A DNA stretch of 64,000 bases from Verrucomicrobiales bacterium. GTDB lineage: Bacteria; Verrucomicrobiota; Verrucomicrobiia; Verrucomicrobiales; DEV007. The notes under the pieces were generated by a model. The model was not told the origin of the DNA. It worked only from the letters and a program-made list of their open reading frames with translations, and did not search any database. This document shows positions 60,589 to 64,000 of the stretch, one piece after another. Position 1 is the stretch's first letter; each line of letters begins with the position of its first letter. A program made the translations under genes and the position numbers. The stretch lies in assembly GCA_029213065.1 (NCBI GenBank), contig JARGPH010000005.1:153617-217616 (forward strand). The letters run 5' to 3'.

Positions 60589-63036
60589 TTACTTCCGGCG
60601 AAAAATTCGGCTGCTGATGACGAGTCGAACGAGGTCGCGAACGCCGTGACCTGTTTCTCCGGACTTCCGGACGATCTCATTGATCTCGGGGCGGTCTGAA
60701 AATCCCATTTCCCTGCCCGTTGCGAAGACGAGCAGTTTTGTAGTGAGGTTCTTTGCCAGTTTGTCAGGATCGGCGGCGAGGAGGTTTTGATATTCCCGAA
60801 AGCTGGAAAATGAGGTTCCGTCAGGGAGGGCGCCGCTTGAATCGACCGGCTGACCGATTTTGTAGCGGACCGGTTTTCCGCGAACCATTCTCATATCCAC
60901 TTTTTCCCCTTCGCCGAGGCTGCGGAAGCGGTCTCTCCAGCCTCCGATAGGATTGAAGGATTCGAGGGCGAATCCCGGAGGATCGATCATGGTATGACAG
61001 GATTGGCAGTTCTCTGAATCTTTGTGTTTTTCGAGAATTTCGCGAAGCGTCTCTGCTCCGCGAATATCCGGCTCGACTCCGGGGACGCCCGCCGGTGGCG
61101 GTGCCGGATGCTGACCGAGGATGCGCTCATTGATCCAGACGCCGCGCAGGACGGGGGAGGTGTTGGTGCCGTTGGCGGATACTTTTAAGATGCTTCCATG
61201 AGAGAGAATCCCGCCGCGATTCGAGTCGGTGGGAAGGCTGACCCGTTCGATCACCGGATTGGTGACGCCATCAATTCCGTAGTGATCTGCGAGGCGGGAA
61301 TTCAGCATCGCAAAGTCAGATTTAACGATCGTCGAAACAGGAAGGTTGGCGTTCAGCATCTCCCTGAAAAAGCTCCGTGTCTCGTCGATCATCGAAAACT
61401 GGAGATAGCGGTCAAATTCAGGGAAGAGACGTTCATCGGGATTGGTAAAGTCGATGCTGCGAAGGTCGAGCCATCCGTCGGTGAAATCGGTGATGAAGTG
61501 TTCAAAGTCTTTTCCCTGCATGAGGCGATCCGCTTTAGAAAGGAGCAACTCGGGAGACTTCGACAGTTCGCCCGTTGCCGCCGCGGCGAGAAGTTCCTCG
61601 TCCGGGGCGTTTCGGGTCAGAAAGTAGGAGAGTCGGCTCGCGAGTTCGAAATCGTCGAGATCTTTTCTCATCTCGTTGAGATACAGGAAATCCGGCGAGC
61701 AGAGCATCGCGGCGAGGGCGGTGAGAAGTGAATCTTCAAATGATTCCCCTTTGGCGAGCTCGGACTGAAAAAGGATCAGGTAGGGCGCTACTTTCTCCTC
61801 GCTGGCGGGACGGCGGAATGCGGCGTTGGCGAAGCGGTGCAGAACGGGAATGACGTCATCGGTAGGCGATTCTGAAATGATCTCGAATTTCGGAACGTAC
61901 CAGGATTTCGCTTTGTCAGCCGGATTGCGAGGTTCGATCTCCTTTCGATTCAGCCCTTCGAAAATAAGCCGGTAACCCCGTGACGGAATCTCTTCGATGA
62001 TTGGGCCCGTGATTTCGACGGAATTGATCGCGAGGCCGGGGCCTCTATAGTTGGCGATGCCCTCGCGGTTGATGAGATATTCATTGTCGTAGATTCCCTG
62101 AGGCTTGATTTCGACCATGTAGCGTTCGTCCATCCACGCACTGATCTCCACGGTGGTGGGCTTGCCGGGAGGGAGGGATCGATAGGCGTAGATCGGTTTC
62201 TCTGACGCTCTCGCAAAAGAGGTGCCTCCAATCGAAAAGGTGATCGGTTTGTCGCTTTGATAGGCGTAGCCGGTTACTTTGATTTGATAGCGTCCCCGTG
62301 CCGGGGCATAGGCTTCCCTCAGCATTCCGGTGGGGTAGGCTCTGGCCTGGAAAAAGACGATTGCCCCGTCGGGGGCTTTGAGCCAGGACTCGCCTACAAA
62401 CTTTTCAGCCCCCCGTGTTTCGGCGTAGCTCGCAGTGACGGTTTCGGGCGCGTTCTCGGTGTCCGGATTGAGTGCGACCGCCTCCTCAAGCGCTTTCGTC
62501 GCGAGGTCGATGTAGTAGCGTAACTGCACTTTTGACATGCCGAGCTGCTCACCGACGTTGTCGAATCCATCGGCCCTTCCGTCCTCGGGCAGGTAGCTCT
62601 CGGCGTCGATACGAACGCCGAGGAGCTCGTTAATCGTATTCTGGTATTCCCGCCGGTTCAGTCTCCGCAAAACGGTTTGTTTTGTCGCCGCGTGGGCCTC
62701 GGAGAGGGAGGGGGCGAGCTCGGAGGCGAAGATGCGTTTCTCCCCCGTGGAGGGAGCTTCCTTATCCTTTGGCGGCATTTCACCTTTGGCAACGCGGTCG
62801 TAAATGTAGATCCATTTGTCGAGCGCGGCCGGGTCGCTGAGATCCTGCGAAAGGGCGTAGAGATCGAGTCCGCCCTTGTTCGTCAGATCGTCGTGGCATT
62901 CGTAACAGTGCTTTTCAAAAAAGGGCTCAATCTTCTTCGTGAATCCGTCGGCAGCGTGTCCGGAAAAGACGAGAGCGCAGCCGAGGAGGGGGCTGATACA
63001 AAAAGTAGCGATGTCGCTTCTACTGAGATGACGCAT
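60589..63036 (-). CDS. DUF1587/DUF1592/DUF1588/DUF1585 cytochrome-like protein
   Basis: 815 residues with a signal peptide. Two CxxCH motifs: CYECH near residue 45 and CQSCH in the DUF1588 block (CQSCHTMIDPPGFALESF). Domain order as in the 41147 protein: LRRLNRREYQNTINELLG, ASRLSYFLTRNAPDEELL, IDRPG-like and a C-terminal FATGREMGFSDRPEINEIV. A carbohydrate-binding-type beta region lies near 215-330. It is the first gene of the two-gene unit with DUF1552. Confidence 0.94.
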   Translation of the reverse strand: MRHLSRSDIATFCISPLLGCALVFSGHAADGFTKKIEPFFEKHCYECHDDLTNKGGLDLYALSQDLSDPAALDKWIYIYDRVAKGEMPPKDKEAPSTGEKRIFASELAPSLSEAHAATKQTVLRRLNRREYQNTINELLGVRIDAESYLPEDGRADGFDNVGEQLGMSKVQLRYYIDLATKALEEAVALNPDTENAPETVTASYAETRGAEKFVGESWLKAPDGAIVFFQARAYPTGMLREAYAPARGRYQIKVTGYAYQSDKPITFSIGGTSFARASEKPIYAYRSLPPGKPTTVEISAWMDERYMVEIKPQGIYDNEYLINREGIANYRGPGLAINSVEITGPIIEEIPSRGYRLIFEGLNRKEIEPRNPADKAKSWYVPKFEIISESPTDDVIPVLHRFANAAFRRPASEEKVAPYLILFQSELAKGESFEDSLLTALAAMLCSPDFLYLNEMRKDLDDFELASRLSYFLTRNAPDEELLAAAATGELSKSPELLLSKADRLMQGKDFEHFITDFTDGWLDLRSIDFTNPDERLFPEFDRYLQFSMIDETRSFFREMLNANLPVSTIVKSDFAMLNSRLADHYGIDGVTNPVIERVSLPTDSNRGGILSHGSILKVSANGTNTSPVLRGVWINERILGQHPAPPPAGVPGVEPDIRGAETLREILEKHKDSENCQSCHTMIDPPGFALESFNPIGGWRDRFRSLGEGEKVDMRMVRGKPVRYKIGQPVDSSGALPDGTSFSSFREYQNLLAADPDKLAKNLTTKLLVFATGREMGFSDRPEINEIVRKSGETGHGVRDLVRLVISSRIFRRK

Positions 63037-63296
63037 AAAGGAGGGAGTCTGCGCTCCAATTTACCGCAAACCGATTTTGAATCCCATCTAAAAACGGTAG
63101 CGCGTTGATGTTTGTTTGCTGTGGCTGAAAAGGGTCAAGCGAGAGGACTTAAGAGGGTTGGATGGCTCACCTGACCCTGTTGATAAAGCGGTTCCCATGG
63201 TTCCGTTCGTTCCCTGAAAGATGGAATACGTGTTTTTCGCAGATTGACTTGGATGCGTGATGAGGGCACAAAAGAGTGATTCTTTTGATGTCCAGA

Positions 63297-64000
63297 ATGA
63301 GTGATAAAACTGCTTTTGTAACGGGTGCGAGTAAGGGTGTCGGCCGCGGGATTGCCTACGGTTTGGCCGATGCGGGATGGAACGTCGCGATCAACTATCA
63401 CAGTGATCAGGCCGGTGCGGATGAGACTCGGGAGGCGATTGAGGCGAAGGGACGCAAATGCTTCGCGGTTTCCGGAGATGTCGGTAACAAGGCCGACGTT
63501 GAAAAAATGTTCGCTGCCGTCGTTGAGGAAATGGGACAGCTCGACTGTCTCGTGAACAACGCGGGACGTCAGACCTTTGCTTCATTGTTAGATCTTTCCG
63601 AAGAGGACTGGGACAAGACGATTAAGACGAATTTGAAAGGCGGCTTTCTCTGCACTCAGGCCGGTGGCCGGATCATGAAAGATCAGGGCCGCGGAGGGTC
63701 GATCATCAATATCGGTTCCGGTGCCAATAAGCAGCCCTTTTTGAACCTGGTCGATTACTGCGCGTCAAAAGGCGGGCTTGATCAGCTGACCCGCGTCAGT
63801 GCCTGCGAGCTGGGGAAATACGGCGTTCGTGTCAATTGCGTGGCGCCCGGAGCGATTGAGATTGAGCGAACCAAAGAGGAGTCTCCCGATTATGCGGGTG
63901 ACTGGTCACCGCTCACGCCGATGGGGCGTGTCGGAACGCCGCAGGATGTTGCCTCCATGGTTGTCCACCTCGCGAGCGACGCAGCGGATTTCATCACCGG
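63297..64000 (+). CDS. Short-chain dehydrogenase/reductase (3' end outside window)
   Basis: At least 234 residues from the ATG at 63297 (a second ATG at 63288 adds three residues). Motifs: TGASKGVGRG, VNNAG, GSG and YCASKGG active site, then CVAPGAIEIERT. The frame is open to the window end at GSASDAADFITG-like residues. It resembles glucose/ribitol-type or 3-oxoacyl-ACP reductase-like SDRs; substrate not determinable. Confidence 0.92.
   Translation, partial: MSDKTAFVTGASKGVGRGIAYGLADAGWNVAINYHSDQAGADETREAIEAKGRKCFAVSGDVGNKADVEKMFAAVVEEMGQLDCLVNNAGRQTFASLLDLSEEDWDKTIKTNLKGGFLCTQAGGRIMKDQGRGGSIINIGSGANKQPFLNLVDYCASKGGLDQLTRVSACELGKYGVRVNCVAPGAIEIERTKEESPDYAGDWSPLTPMGRVGTPQDVASMVVHLASDAADFIT

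Noticed and set aside
1..64000. CRISPR arrays, rRNA genes, IS elements
   Set aside because: No regularly spaced repeats, rRNA-like sequence or transposase with terminal inverted repeats was seen in the window.

Overview
The window looks like chromosomal DNA of a free-living, probably aquatic, member of the Verrucomicrobiota (PVC superphylum). Evidence is the mix of secreted formylglycine-type sulfatases, DUF1587/1592/1588/1585-type cytochrome proteins paired with a Tat-exported DUF1552 protein, a PVC-type beta-propeller 'membrane-bound dehydrogenase' protein and a tyrosine recombinase with the GNSP-type C-terminal motif. The assignment rests on gene content only.

Region 1 (1 to about 19,417) is an integrated mobile element seen from inside. 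Its right end is a tyrosine integrase next to the 3' end of a tRNA-Glu gene; its left end lies beyond base 1. It carries an excisionase-like HTH gene, a DNA-metabolism module (ssDNA-annealing-associated protein, RecB/Cas4-like Fe-S nuclease, DUF932 protein, beta-sliding-clamp paralogue), a zinc-ribbon primase-like protein and several orphan genes. In its middle lie four co-directional genes with five TIR domains: multi-TM-TIR, TIR-TIR, TIR-TM-TPR and SLOG-TIR. This looks like a Thoeris-like immune or abortive-infection system of unfamiliar composition and is the best candidate for an undescribed system.

Region 2 (19,420 to about 25,000) is core genome: tRNA-Glu, a CaCA-type exchanger, an Fe-S assembly group (SufT, IscU/SufU, ScdA-N/rhodanese hybrid), phosphatidylserine synthase, an SDR oxidoreductase and an EF-hand lipoprotein. 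A family of hairpin plus GTAAAAGGT-type repeats lies between the Fe-S genes.

Region 3 (25,000 to 37,000) encodes envelope and secreted functions: a pseudopilin with a Gly/Ser-rich tail, a 1,099-residue four-part secreted protein, a MacA/MacB-like exporter, a membrane-anchored Ser/Thr kinase and a low-complexity anchored protein.

Region 4 (37,000 to 50,600) is a sulfatase island: four exported sulfatases, a DUF1592-type cytochrome, a CPBP protease, a helix-hairpin-helix secreted protein behind a LexA-box-like palindrome, a rhomboid protease and a cupin.

Region 5 (50,700 to 64,000) holds tRNA-Pro(GGG), the arginine genes argC-argJ and argB-argD-argF split by a cytochrome-like protein and a periplasmic rhodanese, a hemolysin-III-type membrane protein, a DUF1592/DUF1552 pair, and an SDR gene cut by the window end.
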